This document shows, piece by piece, positions 1 through 5,065 of a stretch of 8,480 bases of DNA. Origin of the DNA: an uncultured Bacteroidota bacterium (GTDB lineage: Bacteria > Bacteroidota > Bacteroidia > Flavobacteriales > Schleiferiaceae); the NCBI GenBank assembly GCA_913056475.1, contig CAJXMS010000082.1, forward strand, positions 1 through 8,480, read 5' to 3'. How positions within the stretch are numbered: position 1 is the first letter of the stretch; each line of letters opens with the position of its first letter. The position numbers were made by a program, and so were the translations under genes. The notes below the pieces were generated by a model. That model had not been told where the DNA came from, did not search any database, and worked only from the letters and a program-made list of their open reading frames with translations.

Positions 1-219
1 GCCGTCTATTTCCGCTTCCAGCGTAAGGTACTGGCCGGGCACGAAGCGGTAAGCTTCTTGAAGCTCTTCGGGCACGTCAAAGGCTACCGAGACGGCATCA
101 TCGGTTTCCCGGGTGATGTCGCTTACCTTAAGGTCGTGCATTTTGGGGCGAGCGGTATTCTTTTCCTGGGCCAAAAGAGCCTTGTCTGATCGAGATTTAT
201 TTTTGAAAAACTTAAGCAT
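1..219 (-). CDS. paaE: PaaE, phenylacetyl-CoA epoxidase reductase (N-terminal part, runs off left edge)
   Basis: This is the first 73 codons of a gene whose ATG lies at 217-219 on the minus strand; the frame is open to the left edge. The product begins MLKFFKNKSR. From about residue 28 it enters a ferredoxin-reductase-type FAD-binding barrel: HDLKVSDITRET, then DAVSVAFDVP, then the strand-turn RFVPGQYLTLEAEIDG. The PGQYLTL segment is the family signature that precedes the FAD-contacting RxYS motif, which would fall just outside the window. In the family, PaaE (about 350 residues) carries FAD/NADPH domains and a C-terminal plant-type 2Fe-2S domain and feeds electrons to the PaaA diiron site; those parts are not visible. 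It is transcribed divergently from paaABCD and has the best-formed promoter in the window. The adjacent paaA makes PaaE more likely than another member of this reductase superfamily. Confidence 0.85.
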   Translation of the reverse strand, partial: MLKFFKNKSRSDKALLAQEKNTARPKMHDLKVSDITRETDDAVSVAFDVPEELQEAYRFVPGQYLTLEAEIDG

Positions 220-247
220 GAAGGGTCTATTTTAAGAGATAGGGGGG

Positions 248-278
248 CAAAAGTACTATCTGGTCATATCGGGAACAA
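248..278 (-). promoter_or_regulatory. Bacteroidota-type promoter for paaE
   Basis: On the minus strand the -7 box TACTTTTG (248-255) matches TAnnTTTG. A TTG -33 element lies at 276-278, with 20 nt between them, inside the spacing usual for Bacteroidota promoters. Transcription would start near 240-244, giving a leader of about 20-25 nt before the ATG at 219. This is the only promoter in the window with both elements. The match is seen in the sequence; promoter activity is inferred. Confidence 0.6.
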
Positions 279-337
279 TGGCCCTCCACGATAGTTCTAT
301 TACGGTTGATTATCTTTGTAGCAGACCTAAAAGTACT
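249..337. repeat. Repeated AAAAGTACT in the paaE/paaA divergent region
   Basis: The 9-mer AAAAGTACT occurs at 249-257 and again at 329-337, once near each start of the two divergent units. The first copy overlaps the paaE -7 box. The second extends to the perfect 10-bp palindrome AAAGTACTTT at 330-339, between the predicted paaA transcription start and its ATG. A shared operator is possible. The first copy may instead simply reflect the -7 consensus, because the same TACTTTTG string serves as a -7 box elsewhere in this window. Confidence 0.3.
311..318 (+). promoter_or_regulatory. Putative -7 box for paaABCD
   Basis: TATCTTTG matches TAnnTTTG and ends 25 nt before the paaA ATG at 344, which would give a leader of about 20 nt. 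No TTG is found 17-23 nt upstream, so the -33 element is weak or replaced by an activator site. The position supports the 344 start and argues against the upstream in-frame ATG at 278, which would lie before the transcript. Confidence 0.5.
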
Positions 338-343
338 TTGGCT

Positions 344-1300
344 ATGACGAAAGAGATGGATATGCAAGAGCGTTTTCAGCAGTACGTTGATGCTGAAAAC
401 AAAGTGGAGCCCAAAGACTGGATGCCTGAAAAGTATCGTAAGACCTTGATACGCCAAATAAGCCAGCACGCCCACTCTGAGGTGGTGGGCATGCTGCCGG
501 AGGCCAATTGGATCACCCGGGCGCCTTCTCTGCGCCGGAAAACGGCCCTTTTGGCTAAAGTACAAGACGAGGCAGGCCATGGCTTATATCTGTATTCTTC
601 GGCCGAAACCCTGGGCGCCGATCGCATGGATATGGTGGAAGACCTTCTGGCCGGTAAAGCCAAGTATTCTTCCATTTTTAATTACCCGACCCCTACCTGG
701 GCCGATATTGGCGCCATCGGTTGGCTGGTAGATGGTGCGGCCATTGCCAATCAGGTGATGCTCTGCCGTACTTCCTACGGCCCTTACAGCCGGGCCATGG
801 TGCGGATCTGTAAAGAAGAGAGCTTTCATCAACGGCAGGGTTACGAGATCATGATGACCTTATCTAAGGGTACGCCCGCCCAGAAAAAAATGGCGCAAGA
901 TGCGCTTAACCGCTGGTGGTGGCCCGCGCTTATGATGTTTGGTCCCACCGATGACAATAGCCCCAACTCCGCGCAAAGCATGCGCTGGAAGATCAAGCGC
1001 AAGAGCAATGATCAACTCCGTCAAGAATTTATCGATAAAACGGTACCCCAAGCTGATTATCTCGGCTTGCGCATTCCCGATGATCAACTGCGCTGGAATG
1101 AGGAAACGGGCCACTACGATTTTGGTCCCATCAATTGGGAAGAGTTCTTCGATGTGCTGAAAGGTAATGGTAAGTGCAATAAGCAGCGACTGGAAGCCCG
1201 TCAGAAAGCCCATAAAGAAGGCGAATGGGTGCGCGAAGCGGCCAATGCCCACGCGGAAAAGATGGCCCGCCGGGAGAAGAGAGAAACCAGCGCCGCCTAA
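344..1300 (+). CDS. paaA: PaaA, catalytic subunit of phenylacetyl-CoA 1,2-epoxidase
   Basis: The 318-residue product (MTKEMDMQERF...) is full length; the family is about 310-330. PaaA is the oxygenase subunit that epoxidises the ring of phenylacetyl-CoA at a ferritin-like diiron centre in the cytoplasm. Visible ligand motifs are Glu46 in HAHSE, the first ExxH (EAGH, 76-79), Asp130 in LVDGAA, and the second ExxH (ESFH, 159-162) within RICKEESFHQRQGYE. NYPTPTWAD (113-121) and SYGPYSRAMVRICKEE are also typical of PaaA. The basic, charged C-terminal tail (about 285-318, ending EKRETSAA) is less conserved. An in-frame ATG at 278 would add 22 residues unlike any PaaA N-terminus I know and lies upstream of the putative -7 box, so I chose 344. 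No Shine-Dalgarno sequence is visible. It is the first gene of paaABCD, 44 nt before paaB. Confidence 0.96.
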   Translation: MTKEMDMQERFQQYVDAENKVEPKDWMPEKYRKTLIRQISQHAHSEVVGMLPEANWITRAPSLRRKTALLAKVQDEAGHGLYLYSSAETLGADRMDMVEDLLAGKAKYSSIFNYPTPTWADIGAIGWLVDGAAIANQVMLCRTSYGPYSRAMVRICKEESFHQRQGYEIMMTLSKGTPAQKKMAQDALNRWWWPALMMFGPTDDNSPNSAQSMRWKIKRKSNDQLRQEFIDKTVPQADYLGLRIPDDQLRWNEETGHYDFGPINWEEFFDVLKGNGKCNKQRLEARQKAHKEGEWVREAANAHAEKMARREKRETSAA

Positions 1301-1344
1301 GTACGCTCGCCTTCCCTGAGCCAAGCGCTTTTAATTATGATCTT

Positions 1345-1635
1345 ATGAAAGACAAAGACAACTGGAAAATTTGGGAGGTTTTTATCCGATCTCGAAACGG
1401 ATTGGCCCACAAACACGTGGGCAGTTTGCACGCCCCGGATGCGGAAATGGCTCTGAAAAATGCGCGGGATGTATATCCCCGCCGCAGTGAAGGGGTAAGC
1501 CTCTGGGTGGTGCCTTCAGAGGCCATTTCGGCCAGCCGTCCAGATGAAAATGAACCGCTCTTTACTCCGGCGGACGACAAGGTGTACCGCCACCCTACCT
1601 TCTACGAGATACCCGACGAAGTGGGCCACATGTAA
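1345..1635 (+). CDS. paaB: PaaB, phenylacetyl-CoA epoxidase subunit
   Basis: The 96-residue product matches the small PaaB subunit in length (about 95) and in pattern: WKIWEVFIRSRNGLAHKHVGSLHA near the start, then DAEMALKNARDVYPRR, then EGVSLWVVPS, and a conserved end EIPDEVGHM. In the family PaaB joins the PaaAC heterodimers into the larger active complex and is needed for activity. The reading frame is open upstream to 1225 inside paaA, but the PaaB-like sequence starts at MKDKDNWKIWEVF, so the ATG at 1345 is the start. A three-codon ORF, ATGATCTTATGA (1337-1348), ends on this start codon. The leader has no Shine-Dalgarno sequence. Identification is secure from length, motifs and position after paaA. 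Confidence 0.95.
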   Translation: MKDKDNWKIWEVFIRSRNGLAHKHVGSLHAPDAEMALKNARDVYPRRSEGVSLWVVPSEAISASRPDENEPLFTPADDKVYRHPTFYEIPDEVGHM

Positions 1636-1669
1636 ATCGGCTTCCGGAATCACTTTTGGCCGATAGGCC
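1636..1669 (+). other. Overlapping inverted repeats in the paaB-paaC gap
   Basis: Directly after the paaB stop, ATCGGC (1636-1641) can pair with GCCGAT (1659-1664) across a 17-nt loop. That loop begins with the palindrome TTCCGGAA (1642-1649). The right arm is also part of a compact alternative hairpin, GGCC-GATA-GGCC (1658-1669). The two pairings exclude each other. No U-tract follows, so this is not a standard terminator. Stability was judged by eye only. Confidence 0.3.
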
Positions 1670-1688
1670 GCCCTAAAACCCTTCTTAA

Positions 1689-2441
1689 GTGGAAAATGAT
1701 AAACTGGAATACGTGCTGCGCCTGGGAGACAATGCCCTCATCCTGGGGCAGCGATTGAGCGCCTGGTGCGGCTATGGGCCCGTACTGGAACAAGACATTG
1801 CTCTTTCCAATATAGCGCTGGATCAACTGGGGCAGGCGCGTATGTTGATGCAGTACGCGGCGGAGCTAAAAGGCGGTGAAGCTACGGAAGATGGGATGGC
1901 CTTTTTCCGGGATGTATTTGATTACCACAACCTCTTGCTGCTCGAACTGGAAAATGGCCACTGGGGCGATACGGTGGTGCGGCAATTCCTCTTCGATACC
2001 TTCAATTACTTCTTTTATACGGAGCTCCTGCAGTCGGCCGATGAAAGGCTGCAATCCATCGCCCAAAAAGCGATTAAAGAAGTAACCTACCACGCCCAAT
2101 GGAGTGCGGAATGGGTGATCCGCCTGGGAGATGGTACGGAAGAAAGCCACCAAAAGGCCCAAAAGTCCCTGAACGATCTATGGGAGTGGACGGGCGAAAT
2201 GTTTACCATGGATGAGCTGGAACGCCGCATGGTGGAGCAGGGCATAGGCGTAGACGTGGCTGCGCTTAAGACCCGCTGGGACGATAAAGTGGCCGAAATC
2301 CTCGACCTGGCTACCCTGCAGAAGCCGGAAGATGACTGGATGCAGTCCGGTGGTAAGCAGGGCGAGCATACCGAATACTTGGGTTACGTGCTGGCGGAGA
2401 TGCAGCACCTACCCCGCATGTACCCGGATGCGCAGTGGTGA
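1689..2441 (+). CDS. paaC: PaaC, structural subunit of phenylacetyl-CoA 1,2-epoxidase
   Basis: The 250-residue product is a ferritin-like helical protein of the usual PaaC length (about 250). PaaC pairs with PaaA as the structural subunit and is thought not to hold a working diiron site. Diagnostic stretches are YVLRLGDNALILGQRLSAWCG (8-28), LEQDIALSNIALDQLGQAR (33-51), FRDVFDYHNLLLLELENG (about 73-90), FLFDTFNYFFYTEL, AIKEVTYHAQWSAEW, and the C-terminal GYVLAEMQHLPRMYP. The start is GTG at 1689: an in-frame TAA lies immediately before it (1686-1688), the ATG at 1696 is out of frame, and the next in-frame ATG would remove conserved sequence. It lies 53 nt after paaB and 53 nt before paaD, on the same transcript by inference. 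Confidence 0.95.
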   Translation: MENDKLEYVLRLGDNALILGQRLSAWCGYGPVLEQDIALSNIALDQLGQARMLMQYAAELKGGEATEDGMAFFRDVFDYHNLLLLELENGHWGDTVVRQFLFDTFNYFFYTELLQSADERLQSIAQKAIKEVTYHAQWSAEWVIRLGDGTEESHQKAQKSLNDLWEWTGEMFTMDELERRMVEQGIGVDVAALKTRWDDKVAEILDLATLQKPEDDWMQSGGKQGEHTEYLGYVLAEMQHLPRMYPDAQW

Positions 2442-2477
2442 AGCCCATTAAAAATCTTAAACCCTGGGCTTTCGCCC
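2441..2477 (+). other. Overlapping inverted repeats in the paaC-paaD gap
   Basis: From the last base of the paaC stop, AAGCCCA (2441-2447) can pair with TGGGCTT (2465-2471) around a 17-nt loop. The right arm also forms a compact alternative hairpin, GGGC-TTTC-GCCC (2466-2477). The arrangement is the same as in the paaB-paaC gap: a long-loop stem from the stop codon and an overlapping 4-bp, 4-nt-loop hairpin. No U-tract follows. It may affect differential mRNA stability or translation; it was judged by eye only. Confidence 0.35.
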
Positions 2478-2494
2478 CTCGTTAATCAAAAACC

Positions 2495-2986
2495 ATGGTT
2501 GTTACAGAAGCGCAAATTTGGGACTGGCTGGCCGAGGTGAAAGACCCCGAAATCCCCGTGCTTACCGTGCAAGACCTGGGGATAGCCCGGGAAGTGCTCG
2601 TGAAAGAAGAGGGCGCCGTCACGGTAAAAATTACGCCCACTTACTCGGGCTGTCCGGCCATGAACGAAATTGAGCAAAACATTCGCCAAAAGCTCGAGGC
2701 AGAGGGCGTAGAAAAGGTCCAGGTAGAAACCATCCTCTCGCCTCCCTGGACAACGGACTGGATGAGCGCAGAAGGGCGGCGCAAGTTGAAGGAATACGGC
2801 ATAGCTCCTCCAGAAGGTTCTTCTGCCGACAAAAAAACCCTCTTTGGTACCGAAAAGAAAGTTACCTGTCCCCACTGCGACAGCCGTAACACAAAAATGG
2901 TAAGTCAGTTTGGCTCCACGGCCTGTAAGTCCCTCTATCAGTGCCAGGATTGTAGAGAGCCTTTTGATTACTTTAAGTGCTTATAA
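2495..2986 (+). CDS. paaD: PaaD, epoxidase maturation protein (MIP18/DUF59 plus C-terminal Cys motif)
   Basis: The 163-residue product has two parts. Residues 1-90 are a MIP18/DUF59-like domain with the DPEIPVLTVQDLGI segment (17-30) and TPTYSGCPAM (48-57), whose Cys53 is the conserved cysteine of the fold. Residues about 120-162 carry a metal- or cluster-binding motif: Cys125 and Cys128 (CPHCDS), Cys144, Cys150, Cys153, and Cys162 in the conserved ending EPFDYFKC. The pattern STACKSLYQCQDC is characteristic of PaaD. PaaD is not part of the purified epoxidase but is required for function, probably in metal or cluster insertion. It lies 53 nt after paaC and is the last gene of this operon. Its stop is 21 nt from the stop of the convergent lipoprotein gene, with no convincing terminator in between. 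Confidence 0.95.
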   Translation: MVVTEAQIWDWLAEVKDPEIPVLTVQDLGIAREVLVKEEGAVTVKITPTYSGCPAMNEIEQNIRQKLEAEGVEKVQVETILSPPWTTDWMSAEGRRKLKEYGIAPPEGSSADKKTLFGTEKKVTCPHCDSRNTKMVSQFGSTACKSLYQCQDCREPFDYFKCL

Positions 2987-3007
2987 AGTCAGCCTTATCT
3001 CACCAGC

Positions 3008-3859
3008 TTATTGAGCTTTCTGGGGGAAGTAATAACTAAGGCCCATACTGCCGTAAAAGATATTGGTAGGCGTTTCTCTGGGGACGATTAGGGAAACAAG
3101 GGGATCATTATACCCATATTTGTCCAAATCCTGGAGATCGCCCGAGAAGCTGGCCGATAGGCGCAGGCGTAGGGGGCCTTTTCCCACTTCAAAGCCCGCG
3201 GTGAGTTCTAAGGGGAGGTAGTTTCTCCCATTTTGCGGAAGTCCCCGGGGGAGCTTATTGGAGGGGCTTTGGCGGGTTACTTCAAAGTTTGCCACGGCCA
3301 TAGTGCTTATATCGCTGATTAGAAAAAAGGTAAAGGCTTTGCTGGACCGGTAACTAAAGACCCCCTGAAGGAAAAAACGGCGGGTACGCCAGCGATAACT
3401 TATCTGGGTATTCTTTTGATTATAGCGATAGTTTTCCTGGTTAAAACGCCTTCCCCTTTCAAAACCAAAGTAAAGGTCGAATAAAAGACGGCGGGGCAGC
3501 ACTTTTTGGTAAGTGGAGAAGCCCAGCGCCAGCATACCCGCCGTGCCATGGATGGCGGGGTAATAGCCAGTTCCCTGGCCTGGCACCCATTGAAAACGGC
3601 CCATAGCCAGTAAGTGGGTATCGAGACGCCAGCCTCCAGAGGCGCTTACATTGGGGAAGGACAGGTCCGTTCCGTCTCCAGCCGCGTCGGATCGTAATTG
3701 CAAATAACCCCGGTCGCCCTGCTGATAAAGCGGGGCACTGGAGGCTGGTGGCGCATAGGTGGTTATTTGGGTTGAGGGGACCGTTTCGCCGCAGCCACTT
3801 AGACCAAGTAGGCCGCAAAAGAGAATACCCCACACGGTAAGGGAATTGAGATAACGCAT
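3008..3859 (-). CDS. Putative outer-membrane lipoprotein with beta-rich body, function unknown
   Basis: The 283-residue product starts at the ATG at 3857-3859. The frame could open at a TTG at 3887-3889, but that adds ten residues before an already normal signal peptide. MRYLNSLTVW and the hydrophobic stretch to residue 20 lead into the lipobox LSGC, so Cys23 is the likely lipidated residue. The body alternates short aromatic and polar strands with loops (RRLLFDLYFGFERG 123-136, TRRFFLQGVFSYR 159-171, GPLRLRLSASFSG 228-240) and ends in an aromatic strand, FYGSMGLSYYF (268-278), suggesting a small outer-membrane barrel. I recognise no enzyme motif. Its N-terminus, the Y-P...AP...Q..G segment (about 35-51) and an RFFLQ....YR segment match the neighbouring gene at 4007, so the two are probably diverged paralogues. 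It lies antisense between paaD and paaG. A role in aromatic uptake is only a guess. Confidence 0.7.
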   Translation of the reverse strand: MRYLNSLTVWGILFCGLLGLSGCGETVPSTQITTYAPPASSAPLYQQGDRGYLQLRSDAAGDGTDLSFPNVSASGGWRLDTHLLAMGRFQWVPGQGTGYYPAIHGTAGMLALGFSTYQKVLPRRLLFDLYFGFERGRRFNQENYRYNQKNTQISYRWRTRRFFLQGVFSYRSSKAFTFFLISDISTMAVANFEVTRQSPSNKLPRGLPQNGRNYLPLELTAGFEVGKGPLRLRLSASFSGDLQDLDKYGYNDPLVSLIVPRETPTNIFYGSMGLSYYFPQKAQ

Positions 3860-3900
3860 GGTAAGCAGATTTAAAATTAAGGTTGTCAAGACTTGAGGGC

Positions 3901-3912
3901 AGGTTAAAACCT
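3901..3912. repeat. Short inverted repeat upstream of the lipoprotein gene at 3008-3859
   Basis: AGGTT-AA-AACCT is an inverted repeat with two 5-bp arms. It lies between the putative -7 box at 3926-3933 and the ATG at 3859, so it would fall in the leader of the minus-strand transcript. It could be a weak operator or may be chance; arms this short are common. Confidence 0.2.
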
Positions 3913-3925
3913 CTCCGTCTTAAAA

Positions 3926-3933
3926 CAAAGATA
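3926..3933 (-). promoter_or_regulatory. Putative -7 box for the lipoprotein gene at 3008-3859
   Basis: On the minus strand this reads TATCTTTG, an exact TAnnTTTG match and identical to the box before paaA. It would give a leader of about 60 nt. No TTG is found at the usual -33 spacing. Its presence in the 147-nt gap suggests that this gene has its own start besides any read-through from the upstream paralogue; no terminator-like hairpin with a U-tract was seen in the gap. Confidence 0.4.
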
Positions 3934-4006
3934 AAAATTTAATAGGTAGTTTAACGGGCTCTATGTGTTTTCGGGTTTCCCCACCTGATCAAACGGCCCC
4001 TTTCCC

Positions 4007-4828
4007 CTAAGGCTCTAATCCTATGAAACCTTCCTCAGCCGTGCTGGGCCTAAAATTGTAAACCACGCCTATCTGAACGTTGCTACCCTCGTAATTAAAG
4101 GCCAGCTGGTCATTTTGTAGGGGAAGGGCAAAGCCCACTTGCATTTTAAACTTGAGTTGATTGCCCCCTAGCAGTAAGGCGCCGGCGGGCTCCAGGAAGA
4201 GGTAGCCGCGGGAGTTTTCAGCGGGAACATTATCGAAGCCGGCAAAATTTCGGTTAGAACCGCCTCCCACCAGGGTATCCGTACTGATCTCTGGAAATCG
4301 GATACTGCTAAAGCGCATAGAAAAGATCAGCTCCGCAAAATCACCCCGATATCCGGCGGCGGGCTGCAGAAAAAAGCGTCCCGCCCGGAAGTCGTGCTTT
4401 AGTTCATCATTGCTCCCATAAGTAGTCCCCCCCAGGAAGCCATAGCCCCCGGTGAGCTCATAACTTAAAACATCGTTTTGGGCCGTAAAGCCCAGGCCCA
4501 GTTCGGTTTGGTTGCCCCGCATACCATTGGGTTGTGGCGGTAGCGTGGGATTGGGGTTCCAATTATTTTGTCCCTCCGGAGCAGGGCTTAGGGAGCTTGT
4601 ACTGGCCAGCACCTCCAGGTGGTCCGTGATACCATAGGCGGCCTTGAGATCGTACCCCAGGGTATTGGCATAAATACTTAGGCCTCCTTGCACTTTTACC
4701 TCCCCCTTTTCCTGGATCATAGGCGCAAAATTGTTGCTCGAAGGGTAGAAGGAAGAAGTAGAACAGCTGCTAAGCCCCAGCAGGCCGCCCGCCACCAGCA
4801 GTAGGTTAAAAGGTCTGAGAAATTGCAT
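4007..4828 (-). CDS. Putative outer-membrane lipoprotein with beta-rich body, function unknown
   Basis: The 273-residue product begins at the ATG at 4826-4828 (MQFLRPFNLL); an in-frame TTG at 4834 would add only two residues. A hydrophobic stretch leads into the lipobox LSSC with Cys22. The mature part starts with a Ser/Thr/Asn-rich spacer, then FAPMIQEKGEVKVQGG (34-49) and an alternating segment, YDLKAAYGITDHLEVLAS (59-76). This resembles Bacteroidota lipoproteins in which a barrel-like body follows the lipid anchor. Further strand-like stretches are RFFLQPAAGYR (151-161), RGYLFLEPAGALLL (207-220), LKFKMQVGFALPL (225-237) and VQIGVVYNF (251-259). There is a Pro/Asn-rich loop at 89-107. I see no catalytic motif. 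It is the upstream member of a minus-strand pair with the similar gene at 3008 and is divergent from paaG. The function is unknown to me. Confidence 0.7.
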   Translation of the reverse strand: MQFLRPFNLLLVAGGLLGLSSCSTSSFYPSSNNFAPMIQEKGEVKVQGGLSIYANTLGYDLKAAYGITDHLEVLASTSSLSPAPEGQNNWNPNPTLPPQPNGMRGNQTELGLGFTAQNDVLSYELTGGYGFLGGTTYGSNDELKHDFRAGRFFLQPAAGYRGDFAELIFSMRFSSIRFPEISTDTLVGGGSNRNFAGFDNVPAENSRGYLFLEPAGALLLGGNQLKFKMQVGFALPLQNDQLAFNYEGSNVQIGVVYNFRPSTAEEGFIGLEP

Positions 4829-4853
4829 AACCAAAGAATTTAACTTATTCGCT

Positions 4854-4861
4854 CAAAAGTA
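4854..4861 (-). promoter_or_regulatory. Putative -7 box for the lipoprotein pair
   Basis: The minus strand reads TACTTTTG, an exact TAnnTTTG match and identical to the paaE box. It lies 25 nt before the ATG at 4828, leaving a leader of about 20 nt. No TTG is present 17-23 nt further upstream. Confidence 0.45.
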
Positions 4862-4925
4862 GTCATTTTCATTACAGCTATAGGAGGCCTGGCGGCCAAA
4901 TGTGTGAGCGCCCTGTTTGCTTCTT

Positions 4926-4953
4926 TTAACGCTTCATTTGGATGAGTTAACGC
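4926..4953. repeat. TTAACGC direct repeat, 21-bp period
   Basis: TTAACGC occurs at 4926-4932 and 4947-4953. The 21-bp start-to-start distance is two helical turns, so both copies face the same side of the DNA. The second copy includes the palindrome GTTAAC. The position is about 80-105 bp upstream of the paaG -7 box and about 65-90 bp upstream of the box for the minus-strand pair. A protein-binding site is possible but unproven. Confidence 0.3.
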
Positions 4954-5006
4954 GGCCGGTGCCCTTGGTACGGGACGCCCCCCGGTAGTGAATTCCTGAT
5001 CAAATT

Positions 5007-5024
5007 ACCCCGGAAGACCCCGGA
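5007..5024. repeat. Tandem ACCCCGGA repeat, 10-bp period, at the paaG -33 position
   Basis: ACCCCGGA occurs at 5007-5014 and 5017-5024, exactly one helical turn apart. The repeats fill the interval where a -33 TTG element would be expected for the -7 box at 5032. They could be a binding site for an activator that replaces the missing -33 contact, or for a repressor. Confidence 0.35.
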
Positions 5025-5031
5025 GAGTTCC

Positions 5032-5039
5032 TACTTTTG
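5032..5039 (+). promoter_or_regulatory. Putative -7 box for paaGH
   Basis: TACTTTTG, an exact TAnnTTTG match, ends 26 nt before the paaG ATG, giving a leader of about 20 nt. No TTG is found at the expected -33 spacing; a tandem 10-bp repeat lies there instead. It suggests paaGH is a transcription unit separate from paaABCD. Confidence 0.5.
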
Positions 5040-5065
5040 AAACTCCTTTACGAAGTCTCCCTACC

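Larger units (their letters stand above)
4829..5031. other. Divergent intergenic region between the lipoprotein pair and paaGH
   Basis: The full gap runs to 5065, 237 nt without a supported gene. It holds a -7 box for the minus-strand gene, two TTAACGC copies 21 bp apart, an ACCCCGGA tandem repeat and the paaG -7 box. No tRNA, small RNA or ORF can be supported in it. The minus-strand ORF that enters from paaG (to about 5301) is a shadow. Confidence 0.5.

Noticed and set aside
278..343. Upstream in-frame ATG that would lengthen PaaA by 22 residues
   Set aside because: The extra residues do not look like a PaaA N-terminus, and the ATG lies upstream of the putative -7 box at 311-318 and within the paaE promoter.
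2486..2875. Minus-strand ORF (129 codons) opposite paaD
   Set aside because: It is a shadow of PaaD, whose DUF59 and cysteine motifs are in the plus frame.
2987..3010. Possible bidirectional terminator between paaD and the convergent lipoprotein gene
   Set aside because: Only 4-5 bp interrupted inverted repeats are present and there is no clear hairpin followed by a U-tract.
3860..3889. TTG start that would extend the lipoprotein at 3008-3859 by ten residues
   Set aside because: The ATG at 3857-3859 already gives a normal signal peptide with a lipobox at residues 20-23.
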